From: Nitratidesulfovibrio termitidis HI1
Lineage (GTDB): Bacteria; Desulfobacterota; Desulfovibrionia; Desulfovibrionales; Desulfovibrionaceae
Length of the DNA stretch: 64,000 nt
Direction: 5' to 3'
Assembly (NCBI RefSeq): GCF_000504305.1
Contig: NZ_KI632512.1
Span: 1,796,250-1,860,249, forward strand
Part shown: piece by piece, positions 15,695 to 24,748 of the stretch
Layout: every line of letters begins with the position of its first letter
How positions within the stretch are numbered: position 1 is the stretch's first letter
Translations under genes and position numbers: made by a program
The notes under the pieces: generated by a model
The model's database searches: none
Told to the model about the DNA's origin: nothing
The model's input: only the letters and a program-made list of their open reading frames with translations

Positions 15695-18600
15695 TTATGC
15701 CGTGCCGGAGCCGCCAGTCTTGGGGCCAGCCTTGCCGGTGGCCCTGGTCCTGCTTTTGGCCGCCTTGGGTTCCGGGGACCCGGTTTCCGGGGACCTGACT
15801 GACGCGGCGGTTTTGACCGCCGCCGGAGCCTTGCCGCCCTTTGCGCCACCCTTGCCGGTTCGTTCCGGCGTGGTCTTCACCTCCGCCGTTGCTGCGGCGG
15901 CTTTGGACCGCGCGGGCTTCGCCGCTCCGGCGGTCGTGCCCGACTTGCCGGTCTTGACCGATTTGCCAGCCTTGGCCGCCCCCTTTGCAGGGGCCTTGCC
16001 CTGCGTCCCGGTGTCAGACTCGCCAGTCACACCAGCCGCGCCACCCGCACGAGCCGTGTCAGCCGCCTTGCCCTTGCCGGCCATGGAACCCACCGCCTTG
16101 GCAGCGCCCTGCACGGTAGCCTTCAGCGCAGCCTTGACGACGGAGCCCGCTCCCGCAACTCCTGCCGCAACCCGTGCGGCGGGCGAAACCACGGCAGCGA
16201 CCGCCCCGGCAGCCGGGCCAGCGCCTGCCCTTTCGGCCACGCCAACGGGCAGCGCCATCACGCCCGGCGTGCGCTCCGCACCGCGCCGTCCTTCCGCCGC
16301 GCCATTGCCCAGCATGGGCCGCATGGCGTTCAGGGCCACGCCCACGGTGGTCAGGTTGTGCAGCAGGGCCAGCATGCCGGGCTGCGCCCGGCCCACCAGG
16401 CCAAGGGCCATGAAGGCCGAGTTCAGCCCCATGATGGACCCGAAGTTGACGTGGATGCGGCGCAGGGTTGCCTTTGCCAGGTGCCGGGCCACCAGCAGCT
16501 CCGCAAGGTCGTTGCCGGAAAGCACCACATCGGCCACTTCGCGGGCAAGGTCGGCCCCGTCGCGCAGGGAAACGCCCACGTCGGCGGCGGACAGGGCGGG
16601 CGAATCGTTGATGCCGTCGCCCACCATGACCACCTTGCCGCCCTCGGCCTGCAACTGCCGCACGATGTCGGCCTTGTCGGCGGGCAACACCTGGGCGCGC
16701 CATTCGTCCACGCCCACGGCGTTAGCCACCGCCGCCGCCGTCACCGGCCCGTCGCCGGTCAGCATGATGACGCGCTTCACGCCCTGCTCGCGCAGGCCGC
16801 GCACCACAGCTGCAGCCTCGGTCCGCAACGGGTCCTCTATGCACAGGATGCCCGCCAACTTGCCGCCGATGGCCAGGTGCAGGATGGAGTAGCCCTTGGC
16901 CGCCCATTCGTTGACCACGGGCAAAAATTCGTCCAGGGGCACGCCCTCGTCCTCGTGGACGAAGTGGCGGCTGCCCACCAGCACGCGCTTGCCGCGCAGG
17001 CGCGAGGCAATGCCGTGGGCCACCACGTATTCGACCTCTGCGTGTTCTTCCTGGTGGTCCAGCGCTTCCTGCTCGGCCTTGCGCACCACGGCGCGGGCCA
17101 CGGGATGGGGAAAATGCTCTTCCAGGCAGGCGGCCAGGCGCAGCACGTCGTCGCGGCCATGCCCGTTCAACGAAATGACCTCGGCCACGCGGGGCCGCGC
17201 CTCGGTAAGGGTGCCCGTCTTGTCGAAGACCACGGTGTCGGCCCCGGCCAGCCCTTCGATGAACCGGCCCCCCTTGATGAGCACGCCGTGGCGCGCGCCT
17301 TCGCGCATGCCGGTCAGGATGGCCAACGGCGTGGCTAGGCGGATGGCGCACGAGTAATCCACCAGCAGCACCGACGCGGCGCGTGCCACGTCGCGGGTGA
17401 CAGCCCACACCCCGCCCGCCAGCAGGAAGCTGTACGGCACGATGGCGTCGGCCAGGCGCTCCGCCTTGCCCTGCACGTTGGCCTTCAGGGCTTCCGACCG
17501 TTCGATGAAGCCCACGATCTGGTTGATGCGCGTTGCGGACCCCACGCCGGTGGGCCGGATGTCCAGCCTGCCTTCCTCCACCACCGTGCCCGCATAGACG
17601 GAAGCCCCGGCACGCCGGGCCACGGCCAGCGGTTCGCCGGTCATGGAGGTCTGGTTGACCATGGCCTCGCCCTCGGCCACCACACCGTCCACGGGGATGG
17701 ACGAACCGGCCCGGACCACGACCAGGTCGTCGTCCACCAGGGCGGAAAGAGGTACCTGCACCTCTGCCTCGCCACGCTTCACCCACACGGTGTCCACGTC
17801 CACGGCCAGGCTTTCGGCCAAGCTTTCGCGCGACTTCTTGCGGGTCCATTCCTCCAGGAACTCGCCCACGGCGAACAGCGCGGTGATCAGCCCCACGGAG
17901 CGGAAGTCGCCCCGCGCCAGCGAAATGCCCAGCGCAGCAGCGTCCAGCACGTCCACGTTGAGACGACCGGAGACCAGCGACCGCCCACCCTTGAGCAGGA
18001 AGGGAAGCGCACGGAAGAAGGCGGAAACCATGCGCACGATGCGCGGCAGGAAGGGACGCAGGATCAGGTAGCGGACCAGACCGCCCGCGCCGGGTGCGGC
18101 GCCGGCCATGGCAAGCCCGTTCAACCCGGCTGCGCCCGATGCAGTTGCCGACAGGGCGGCAGCATCCGGCATCATGGTGTGAGGGGCCATGCCACCCATT
18201 CCGCGCAAACCGGCCATGCCGGGAGCCCCCGGCGGCAGGTGCGCACCCATGGGGCCGCGTGCCCGACGGGCAGGTCCGACGGTGGGACCGCTGTCGGTCG
18301 CGGACGGAGCGGCAGCCTTGCCTGCCCCCCTGCCTGCCCCCTTGCCGCCCCCGGCTCCGGGTTTGGCGCCGGATCTGGCATCAGGCTGGGCCTCGGCCCT
18401 GTCGGCCCTGTCGGCCCTGCCGCCGCTATCGGATGCCCCTCGCGCTCCGGCGTGGTGTTCGGCGGCTTCCGCCTTTCTGCCCGGCGTACGGCGCGGCGCG
18501 CCCCCGGCCACAAAGGTGCCCACCACGGCCAGCACCTCGCCTCGCGCGGCGGGGCGGGCGTAGCATACCAGCACGCTGCCGGTGGTGACGGTGGCGTGCG

Positions 18601-18727
18601 CTTCCGCAACGCCGTCAACGGCCACGATGCGGGCCACAAGGTCATACGCCCTGTCCTGGGAAAACGAACCGGGGGCGCAGCGCAGGCGCAGGCGCCCCGG
18701 CAGTTCGTGTGCTATGCGATAGTCCAT
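15695..18727 (-). CDS. Heavy-metal-type P-type ATPase with low-complexity linker and basic tail
   Basis: A 1010-residue transport ATPase, inner membrane. Residues 1-72 are HMA-like without CxxC. Residues about 73-212 are a Gly/Ala/Pro-rich linker. Membrane helices and the actuator follow (SMTGEP, Thr near 363), then the intramembrane motif DYSCAIRL with Cys near 460, the phosphorylated DKTGT (Asp near 502), HP (EEHFPHP), and MVGDGINDSPAL near 700. Normal P1B pumps carry CPC, SPC or CPH at the metal site; here it is SCA, without the proline. From about 810 to 1010 comes an Ala/Lys/Gly-rich tail like histone H1. Operon promoter with Fur box at 19172-19201. Exported metal unknown; iron or manganese are candidates. 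Confidence 0.92.
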   Translation of the reverse strand: MDYRIAHELPGRLRLRCAPGSFSQDRAYDLVARIVAVDGVAEAHATVTTGSVLVCYARPAARGEVLAVVGTFVAGGAPRRTPGRKAEAAEHHAGARGASDSGGRADRADRAEAQPDARSGAKPGAGGGKGAGRGAGKAAAPSATDSGPTVGPARRARGPMGAHLPPGAPGMAGLRGMGGMAPHTMMPDAAALSATASGAAGLNGLAMAGAAPGAGGLVRYLILRPFLPRIVRMVSAFFRALPFLLKGGRSLVSGRLNVDVLDAAALGISLARGDFRSVGLITALFAVGEFLEEWTRKKSRESLAESLAVDVDTVWVKRGEAEVQVPLSALVDDDLVVVRAGSSIPVDGVVAEGEAMVNQTSMTGEPLAVARRAGASVYAGTVVEEGRLDIRPTGVGSATRINQIVGFIERSEALKANVQGKAERLADAIVPYSFLLAGGVWAVTRDVARAASVLLVDYSCAIRLATPLAILTGMREGARHGVLIKGGRFIEGLAGADTVVFDKTGTLTEARPRVAEVISLNGHGRDDVLRLAACLEEHFPHPVARAVVRKAEQEALDHQEEHAEVEYVVAHGIASRLRGKRVLVGSRHFVHEDEGVPLDEFLPVVNEWAAKGYSILHLAIGGKLAGILCIEDPLRTEAAAVVRGLREQGVKRVIMLTGDGPVTAAAVANAVGVDEWRAQVLPADKADIVRQLQAEGGKVVMVGDGINDSPALSAADVGVSLRDGADLAREVADVVLSGNDLAELLVARHLAKATLRRIHVNFGSIMGLNSAFMALGLVGRAQPGMLALLHNLTTVGVALNAMRPMLGNGAAEGRRGAERTPGVMALPVGVAERAGAGPAAGAVAAVVSPAARVAAGVAGAGSVVKAALKATVQGAAKAVGSMAGKGKAADTARAGGAAGVTGESDTGTQGKAPAKGAAKAGKSVKTGKSGTTAGAAKPARSKAAAATAEVKTTPERTGKGGAKGGKAPAAVKTAASVRSPETGSPEPKAAKSRTRATGKAGPKTGGSGTA

Positions 18728-18792
18728 GCGCCTCGTCCGTAGCGGATTTGGTCGGAGAGTGATCCGGGGCCTGCTTGGTCAGGTCCGGCTAG

Positions 18793-19071
18793 CTAGGCCT
18801 TGGCGGCGTCAGCAGCTTCGGGCGCGGCGGCTTCGGCGGCGTCCTTGCGTTGCTTGTGCACGTGTTCCGCCTCGGCCACGATGTCTTCCATGTGTTCCCG
18901 CACGGTTTCCGCGTAGGCGGACGCCTTGTCCTTCAGGTCAAAGCCGTGACTCAGCAGGTCGGCCATGGCCGGGCGGATGTCGAACTTGCCCCGGCCCAGC
19001 ATCACCGCGCCCAGGGCGCCCAGCGCCACGCCGCCCACGAAATACAGCCCGTACTTGAGGTTCTCGTTCAT
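18793..19071 (-). CDS. YtxH-like small membrane protein
   Basis: A 92-residue protein with one N-terminal membrane helix (GLYFVGGVALGALGAVML), then an amphipathic, highly charged helix (YAETVREHMEDIVAEAEHVHKQRKD) and an Ala/Glu tail. This is the general YtxH/DUF plan. AAGGAGA precedes the ATG. It is the first gene after the Fur-box promoter and 65 bp before the P-type ATPase, so it is probably co-transcribed and may assist the pump. Confidence 0.82.
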   Translation of the reverse strand: MNENLKYGLYFVGGVALGALGAVMLGRGKFDIRPAMADLLSHGFDLKDKASAYAETVREHMEDIVAEAEHVHKQRKDAAEAAAPEAADAAKA

Positions 19072-19171
19072 TCCCGTCTCCTTGTGATGAGTGCGTCGTC
19101 ACGCGTCCGGCCCATATGCGGCCAATGCCCGGCAGCCATCCTCGCCAGCCCTGTGCCGCGCGGGAAGCGCC

Positions 19172-19201
19172 ACCTTAGTTGATATTGAAAATCGCTGTCA
19201 A
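19172..19201 (-). promoter_or_regulatory. Fur-box promoter of the YtxH / P-type ATPase operon
   Basis: On the minus strand: -35 TTGACA (19201-19196), 18-base spacer, -10 TAAGGT (19177-19172). The plus-strand sequence GATATTGAAAATCGCTGTC (19181-19199) matches 14 of 19 positions of the Fur consensus GATAATGATAATCATTATC and fills the spacer, overlapping the -35. Iron-loaded Fur bound here would block polymerase. The start codon lies about 100 bp downstream. Confidence 0.78.
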
Positions 19202-19355
19202 CATTCTGCTCCCGACCCGTTCGACCAAAGTCGACCGGGGCAGGCGGAAAATGCAGGTCTGCCAACGCTAGCATCCGTCACCAGATCGTGACAATATTTT
19301 TTGAATTTTGTGCCTGATTATCACGATCAACTTCAACCCACCGGTCTCTTTACAC

Positions 19356-19393
19356 AACTAAAAGCGGCGCCCTTCACGCAGGTGAAGGGCGCC
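19356..19393 (-). terminator. Rho-independent terminator after the 30-residue peptide gene
   Basis: GGCGCCCTTCAC (19366-19377) pairs perfectly with 19382-19393 around a four-base loop. On the minus strand the stem is followed by GCTTTTAGTTGTG. It lies about 80 bp after the stop of the small minus-strand gene. Confidence 0.8.
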
Positions 19394-19474
19394 GGTATGG
19401 CATCGGCGGGGCAGGTCACGCCGGTCGGTCTGGCAGGGCTGGCCGGTGGGCCGGGTCGATGCAAAGAGGCGTTA

Positions 19475-19567
19475 TTAGTGCTTCAATACCTTGGTATACA
19501 TGAAGTACCCAATAAGTCCGAGCACGATGACGCCAACGACAATGGAACCGAGATCCGCGAAACTCAT
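19475..19567 (-). CDS. 30-residue single-span membrane peptide
   Basis: A tiny ORF coding MSFADLGS, a hydrophobic helix (IVVGVIVLGLIGYFMY) and a basic end (TKVLKH). Evidence that it is real: a perfect GGAGG four bases before the ATG, a clear membrane helix with a positive C-terminus, and a dedicated terminator downstream. It lies upstream of, and on the same strand as, the Fur-box operon. I do not recognise a family. It could be a small regulator or stabiliser of a membrane complex. Confidence 0.65.
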   Translation of the reverse strand: MSFADLGSIVVGVIVLGLIGYFMYTKVLKH

Positions 19568-20193
19568 GGTGCCTCCTCGGGCCTGGCCCGACAGGATCGG
19601 CAGGCGGCTTCCGTCGTCCACCGGGTTTGCGCCGCCCCTTGGAGAAGGGCGCGGCGGCGCGTTACTGGGCGCCGCCGGGGCGGCACGTCTTCTGACCACG
19701 TGACGAACGAACACGAAACAGCCCCGTCGCACGCGGGTGCGAAACGGGGCGAAAAAACGGCCAGCGGGCAAGGCGACTGCGTCCGGGGGGCGTAGAAGAC
19801 AGGAAGGAGAAAGGCTGACTGGACTCGGCGTGCTCGCATGGCCTGGCCTCCCGCGCGATCAGGGCGCAGAACGGAGATTTCGGCATGCATCGGCAGCATG
19901 GCGCTCATTGAGCGTCCGGTCGGTGCAAGGACATGCTCCGCCCGTCAGGCTGCCAAGTCAAGGCAAAACCGGGCAAATGAGAAAAAAAGTACATGGACTG
20001 ACGTAAAAAGAGTGCTCCGCGTTCCAATTGTGACACATCCGCATCACGCTCCGCCCGCGAGCACCCGCCACACCTTCGGGAAATCCGCCATCAACCCGTC
20101 CGCCACGCTGACGCCGGAGCGCCGGACCGGTTGCCCGGCAGTCGGGCAGCCCACCTGCCCGGCCACTCCGCAGTCCGGCTGTCTGGCGAAGCA
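19568..20193. other. 626-bp region without a clear gene
   Basis: This is the leader and promoter area of the 30-residue peptide and the 3' flank of the sensor kinase gene. A hairpin GCCCCGT/ACGGGGC around 19722-19749 (bases near GCGAAACGGGGC) is followed by GAAAAAAC. No protein-like frame with a ribosome site was found. Confidence 0.4.
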
Positions 20194-21816
20194 CTACTCG
20201 TCGTTGGGGGCGATGAACGCGCCAGCCAGCCCCGGCCCACCCGCCAACGCGCTGGCGGCATCGGACGCGTCCGCCCCGTACGGCTCGGCCTCGCTTTCCT
20301 CGAAGCGCACCACGAAACTGGCGCCCGCAAGGCCGGATATCACCTCCAGCCGCCCCCCGAGTTGGGCCACCAGGCTGCCCACCAGTTGCATGCCCAGTGT
20401 CGTGCCACCGGCGGGGTCGAAGCCTTCCGGCAGCCCCACGCCATCGTCGGTGACGTGCACTTCCACCTGCCGCCCCTTGCGCCGGGCGGCAATGGAGATG
20501 CGCCCCGCATCACGGCTGGGGAAGGCATGTTTGATGGCGTTGGTGACCAGTTCGTTGAGAATCAGCCCGCAGGGGATGGCCGCCGACACCGGCAGGAACA
20601 GTGGCGGCAGCTCCAGCGCCAGTTCCACCTCGGCATCCACCGACGACAGCACCAGCTTGCGCGCCAGCCGCTCCACGTAGTCGGCCACGTTGACGCTGGC
20701 CAGGTCGTTGGCGCGATACAGTTCCTCGTGCGCCAGGGCCATGGAGGCCACGCGGTTGCGGCTTTCGATGAACCGCTCGCGGTCGGCGGCACCGTCGGCA
20801 TAGGCGGCCTGCAGGTTCAGCAGGCTGACGATGAGTTGCAGGTTGTTCTTGACCCTGTGGTGCACCTCGCGCAGCAGGATTTCCTTTTCGCGCAGCGAGG
20901 CGCGTATGCCTTCCTCCGCCGCGCGGCGGGCCGTGACGTCCTCGGCCACACCAGCCACGCGGTAGACGTTGCCGTCACCGTCGCGCACGGGAAAGGCCCG
21001 GGCATGCACCCAGCGTACCCCGCCGTCGGGCCGTACGATGCGGAACTCCGCATCCACCGGCGTGGCCGAGGTGGCGATGCCCGACATGGCGGCACGCAGG
21101 CCCTGGCGATCATCGGGGTGCACGGTTTCCATGGCCGTGCCGTGCACCTGCATGGCGTCCCGCACCGGACGCCCCCAGACCGTTTCGTAGGCCGGAGAAA
21201 GATACAGCAGCCGGTCACGGACCAGATCGCGCACCCAGAACACCTCGCTGGTGTTCTCCATCAACTGGCGGAAGCGTTGCTCGCTTTCCGCCAGGGCCCG
21301 TTCGAATTCCCTGCGCTCGGCAATTTCGCGGCGCAGGCGGCGGTTGGCGTCTTCCAGATCCTCGGTGCGGCGGCGCACCAGGTCTTCCAGCGTTTCGCGG
21401 CGGCGCCCCTGTTCGCGCAGCAGTTCGGCCCGCAGCAGGCAGCGCACCAGCGCCCGGTCGAGCACGGCCATGTCCTCGATGGGCTTGATCACGAAGTCCC
21501 ACGCGCCAAGACGCAGGGCCCGCGCCAGTTCCCGCACCTCGCTGGTGCCGGACACCACGATGACCGGCACCGTGGGATCCTGCGCGGCAATGCGGGGCAG
21601 CACCTCGGCCCCGCTCTTGCCGGGCATGCGCCAGTCCAGCAGCACCGCGTCTGAGCCGCGTTCGTCGAACAGCGTCAGCGCGTCGGCCCCGCCGTCCGCC
21701 TCGCGCACGGCATAGCCCGCCTCGCGCAGATAGCCGCATACGGCGGTGCGGGCCACCGGGTCGTCGTCCACCACCAGGATGGAAGGAATGCGTTCCGCGG
21801 GTTGGCGAGGGTCCAT
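20194..21816 (-). CDS. Response regulator-PAS-histidine kinase (HisKA_2 type)
   Basis: A 540-residue soluble signalling protein. An N-terminal receiver domain (acid pocket D17-D19, phospho-acceptor D61 in LLDWRMPG) comes first, then a coiled coil of about 135-180 (ETLEDLVRRRTEDLEDANRRLRR, shown in part), a PAS/PAC domain about 185-305, and a HisKA_2 kinase with REVHHRVKNNLQ (His 319/320) and an ATPase domain with NELVTNAIKHAFP. HWE/HisKA_2 kinases usually feed response regulators rather than DNA-binding partners; none is adjacent here. I chose 21816 (MDPRQPAERIPSILVVDDD) because the receiver fold starts there; the frame is open further. The C-terminal 35 residues are Ala/Gly rich. Confidence 0.93.
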   Translation of the reverse strand: MDPRQPAERIPSILVVDDDPVARTAVCGYLREAGYAVREADGGADALTLFDERGSDAVLLDWRMPGKSGAEVLPRIAAQDPTVPVIVVSGTSEVRELARALRLGAWDFVIKPIEDMAVLDRALVRCLLRAELLREQGRRRETLEDLVRRRTEDLEDANRRLRREIAERREFERALAESEQRFRQLMENTSEVFWVRDLVRDRLLYLSPAYETVWGRPVRDAMQVHGTAMETVHPDDRQGLRAAMSGIATSATPVDAEFRIVRPDGGVRWVHARAFPVRDGDGNVYRVAGVAEDVTARRAAEEGIRASLREKEILLREVHHRVKNNLQLIVSLLNLQAAYADGAADRERFIESRNRVASMALAHEELYRANDLASVNVADYVERLARKLVLSSVDAEVELALELPPLFLPVSAAIPCGLILNELVTNAIKHAFPSRDAGRISIAARRKGRQVEVHVTDDGVGLPEGFDPAGGTTLGMQLVGSLVAQLGGRLEVISGLAGASFVVRFEESEAEPYGADASDAASALAGGPGLAGAFIAPNDE

Positions 21817-21874
21817 GCGATCTCCTGAAGCTGTTTCCGCGCGAGGCCGGGCGAAAGGACCGTCTGGACAGCCC

Positions 21875-23215
21875 CTAGCGGGGCAGCAGCAACCACGCTG
21901 GCCCCGGCGCATCGAGATGTCCGGCCACGGCGGCCGCACGGTCGCCCGCGCCGCAGAACAGGTCGATGCGATAGCCCTTGATGGCCCCGCCGGTATCCTG
22001 CGCAAGGCCAAGGCCGGTCACCGCGCCGCCGCCTGCCGGTTGCGGCACCGGGGCGGAAAAGGCCACCAGCGCGCCGGATGGCAGCACGGAACGGTCGGTG
22101 GCCAGGCTTACCCATGGGGTCAGCGGCCTGCCCGTGCACCCCAGCGGACCGCTGGCGCTGCCTTCCTCCATCCGGAAAAAGACGTAGCTGGGGTTGGTGT
22201 TCATGAGTTCCCGCGCCTGCGCGGGGTGACTTTCCAGCCACTGGCGGATGGCGGGCATGTTCACCCCGTCGGGCGGCAGCTCGCCCCGTTCCTTCAGGAT
22301 GCGCCCGATGGACACGTAGGGCCGCCCGTTCTGCGCGGCGTACAGCACGCGGGCTTCGCTGCCGTCGGTAAAGCGGACCCTGCCGGAACCCTGCACCTGC
22401 AGGATGTACACGTCCACGGGGTCCGCCGCCCAGGCCAGTTCCAGCCCCTTGCCGCGCAACGCACCGGCGTCGATTTCCGCACGGTCGTAATAGGGCCGCA
22501 GCACGCGCCCCTTGGGGCCGTTCACCACCCGGTAGGTCATGCGCTGTTTGCCGGAACCGGAGCCGGTCACTTCCGTCACGCGCATGTCCGGCGGGGTGCG
22601 GTAGATGGGGTGCGTATAGCCGGGCGCGGGGGTGCGGCTGGCGCGCAGCACCGGCTCGTAGTAGCCGGTCCAGGCGGTGTCCACGCGCAGCCAGCGAAAC
22701 CGCTGGGCCAGCAGGCCGGGATTGGCGTCCAGTTGGGGCAACAGGCCGGACAGCTGGCGCAGGGCGGCCATGAAGTCCGCGTTGGTCACGCGCAGTCCCA
22801 TGCGGTCCAGCGCCACGCCTCCGGCGGGGCGGGTGGCCATGTAGGAAAGGCTTTGGGTCAGGGCCGGGGCAAGGTCGTTCCACGAGGCAAGCCCCTGGCT
22901 GCGCGGGTCCATGGCCGCGATGGCGGCGCGGATCTCGTCGGGCGCGGCTTCGGTGTAGGCGGGCAGCGGCGGCAGCGACAGGGCCGGACGCGCCGGTGCG
23001 GGGGCCTGCGCCGTAGTGGGGATTTCCGGCTCGGGGACCGCAATCCGGGGAGCATGCGCGGCGCAACCGGAAATGACCAGCGCCAGCAGCAGCGCCCCGG
23101 CGGCGCGGGCGCATGCAGGCACACAGGCCCCCCCGAATGCAGATGGGCCGGATGCGGCAGCGGATAAGACGGCAGAGGAAACAGCGGATGACACAATGGA
23201 CACGTGCGAGCCCAT
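21875..23215 (-). CDS. mltA: MltA membrane-bound lytic murein transglycosylase
   Basis: Outer-membrane lipoprotein that cleaves murein glycan strands to 1,6-anhydro products. The MltA core is clear: WTGYYEPVL, PIYRTP, LELAWAADPVDVYILQVQGSG, and the 3D domain ending GLGLAQDTGGAIKGYRID, which holds the catalytic Asp. The lipobox is VISGC. From ATG 23215 (446 residues) the Cys is residue 51, long for a signal. From GTG 23122, preceded by GGGGGGG, it is residue 20, so the true start is probably GTG 23122. The longer version would reach close to the divergent thioesterase gene. Confidence 0.93.
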   Translation of the reverse strand: MGSHVSIVSSAVSSAVLSAAASGPSAFGGACVPACARAAGALLLALVISGCAAHAPRIAVPEPEIPTTAQAPAPARPALSLPPLPAYTEAAPDEIRAAIAAMDPRSQGLASWNDLAPALTQSLSYMATRPAGGVALDRMGLRVTNADFMAALRQLSGLLPQLDANPGLLAQRFRWLRVDTAWTGYYEPVLRASRTPAPGYTHPIYRTPPDMRVTEVTGSGSGKQRMTYRVVNGPKGRVLRPYYDRAEIDAGALRGKGLELAWAADPVDVYILQVQGSGRVRFTDGSEARVLYAAQNGRPYVSIGRILKERGELPPDGVNMPAIRQWLESHPAQARELMNTNPSYVFFRMEEGSASGPLGCTGRPLTPWVSLATDRSVLPSGALVAFSAPVPQPAGGGAVTGLGLAQDTGGAIKGYRIDLFCGAGDRAAAVAGHLDAPGPAWLLLPR

Positions 23216-23308
23216 GGAGCAGGACAGGCCGCGCACGGCTTTGGCTTTCACGCCAAAATGGCGTACGAATCGACACACCGCGCCACGCGGCAGGAGGTTG
23301 CGAAACAT

Positions 23309-23719
23309 ATGGACGGCTTTCCCGTGCCGGAAATCTGGTTGGCCCATCGCGTGTCCTACGGTGAAACGGACATGATGGGCGTTGTGTACTACGCGGAATA
23401 CCTGCACTTCTTCGAACGCGCCCGCAGCGAATTCATCCGCTCGCGGGGCATGGGCTATGCCACCGTGGAAGAGCGCGGCATCATCCTGCCGGTGCGCGAG
23501 GCACGCTGCCGCTACCGCAGCCCGGCCAAATTCGACGACCTGATCCAGGTGCGCGCGGGCATCAGCGAATGGGGCCGCGCCTCGCTGACCTTCGTGTACG
23601 AGATTCGGGACGAGGGACGCAACAGGTTGCTTGCCGACGGCATGACCCAGCATGCCTGCGTCAACCCGCAAGGCAAGCCGGTACCGGTGCCCGACTGGCT
23701 GAAAGACCTGTTGAAATAA
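23309..23719 (+). CDS. YbgC/4HBT-family acyl-CoA thioesterase
   Basis: A 136-residue hot-dog-fold thioesterase. It shows HRVSYGETDMMGVVYYAEYLHFFERARSE in part: the GETDMMGVVY-YAEY catalytic block with the Asp of the 4HBT/YbgC type. The end holds ADGMTQHACVN. It hydrolyses short acyl-CoA or acyl-ACP thioesters; the in vivo substrate is unclear. AGGAGG lies 11 bases upstream of ATG 23309. In many proteobacteria YbgC sits with tol-pal; not here. It is divergent from mltA. Confidence 0.9.
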   Translation: MDGFPVPEIWLAHRVSYGETDMMGVVYYAEYLHFFERARSEFIRSRGMGYATVEERGIILPVREARCRYRSPAKFDDLIQVRAGISEWGRASLTFVYEIRDEGRNRLLADGMTQHACVNPQGKPVPVPDWLKDLLK

Positions 23720-23829
23720 CGGGCCATTCGGGCACTCACGCGAAATACGGCGCACAACTGCATGCACTTCACACGATGAATGTGCCTGCTCGCTTGACTG
23801 GTCAGTGGACCGGGCGTAGGGCAAGGCCC

Positions 23830-24651
23830 ATGTTCCTCGACGTCCACACCCACGCTTTCCATCCCAAGATCGCGTCCAAGGTCCTGCAACAGCTGGAATC
23901 GCATTACGGCATCTCGCCCGTGGGCGAAGGCGTGGTGGAAGATCTGCTGCCCCGCGCCAAACGTGCCGGGCTGGACGGCGTGGTGGTGCACTGCGCCGCC
24001 ACCGCCGCCGCGCAGGTGGTGCCCGCCAATGCCTTTGCCGTGGAATTGCAGCGCCACCACCCGGAAGTGGTGGCCTTCGGCACCGTGCACCCGGAATATC
24101 AGGACTGGGAACACCAGTTGGACCGGCTGCGCGCCGCAGGCATCCGGGGGCTGAAGCTGCACCCGGAATTCCAGGGCTTCCGTCTGGACGACCCGCGCCT
24201 GTTGCCCATCATCGAGGCGGCGCAGGACGACTTCGTGTTCATGTGCCACATCGGCGACAAGCTGCCCCCGGCGGAAAACCCCTCCTGCCCGTACAAGCTG
24301 GCCGCCCTGCTGGATGCCTTTCCGCGCGCCCGGTTCATCGCCGCGCACCTTGGCGGTTACCTGCACTGGAAGTACGCGCTGGAAGCGCTGGTGGGCCGCG
24401 AGGTGTGGATGGACACCTCCAGCAGCCTCTCGTTCATCGACGACGCCACCTTGCGCGCCATCTTCGACCGGCACGACCGCGAGCGCATCCTGTTCGGCAG
24501 CGACTACCCGCTGTTCGACCCCGCCGACGAATGCCACCGTCTGCAACGGCGGCTGGACCTTTCCGACGGCGAGATCGAGGTGCTGCTGTCCAGCGCGGCC
24601 ACCCTGCTGGGGCTCAACGGGCAAACGAACGCCGCCGCGCCTTCCGCATAG
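23830..24651 (+). CDS. Amidohydrolase, TIM-barrel metal-dependent hydrolase (COG2159 type)
   Basis: A 273-residue amidohydrolase_2 protein. The first metal motif DVHTH is right at the start, GIRGLKLHPEFQGF marks the central strand, CHIGDK and AAHLGGY give further ligands, and FGSDYPLFDP holds the late Asp. The product family includes decarboxylases and lactone or amide hydrolases; substrate not predictable. It starts at 23830, where the fold begins; no strong ribosome site is seen. It follows the thioesterase by 110 bp. Confidence 0.87.
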   Translation: MFLDVHTHAFHPKIASKVLQQLESHYGISPVGEGVVEDLLPRAKRAGLDGVVVHCAATAAAQVVPANAFAVELQRHHPEVVAFGTVHPEYQDWEHQLDRLRAAGIRGLKLHPEFQGFRLDDPRLLPIIEAAQDDFVFMCHIGDKLPPAENPSCPYKLAALLDAFPRARFIAAHLGGYLHWKYALEALVGREVWMDTSSSLSFIDDATLRAIFDRHDRERILFGSDYPLFDPADECHRLQRRLDLSDGEIEVLLSSAATLLGLNGQTNAAAPSA

Positions 24652-24748
24652 CTGCGAGGCACGACGGCACGGCAGGCGGCACATCTGGTAACGCGCCGGG
24701 CGGCACGTCGGGCGTCTCACCGGCAGACAATGCCGTGGGCGCACGCGT

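Noticed and set aside
19306-19336. Second Fur site around TGATTATCACGATCA
   Set aside because: Only a partial match to the Fur consensus and not located in a promoter I could define.
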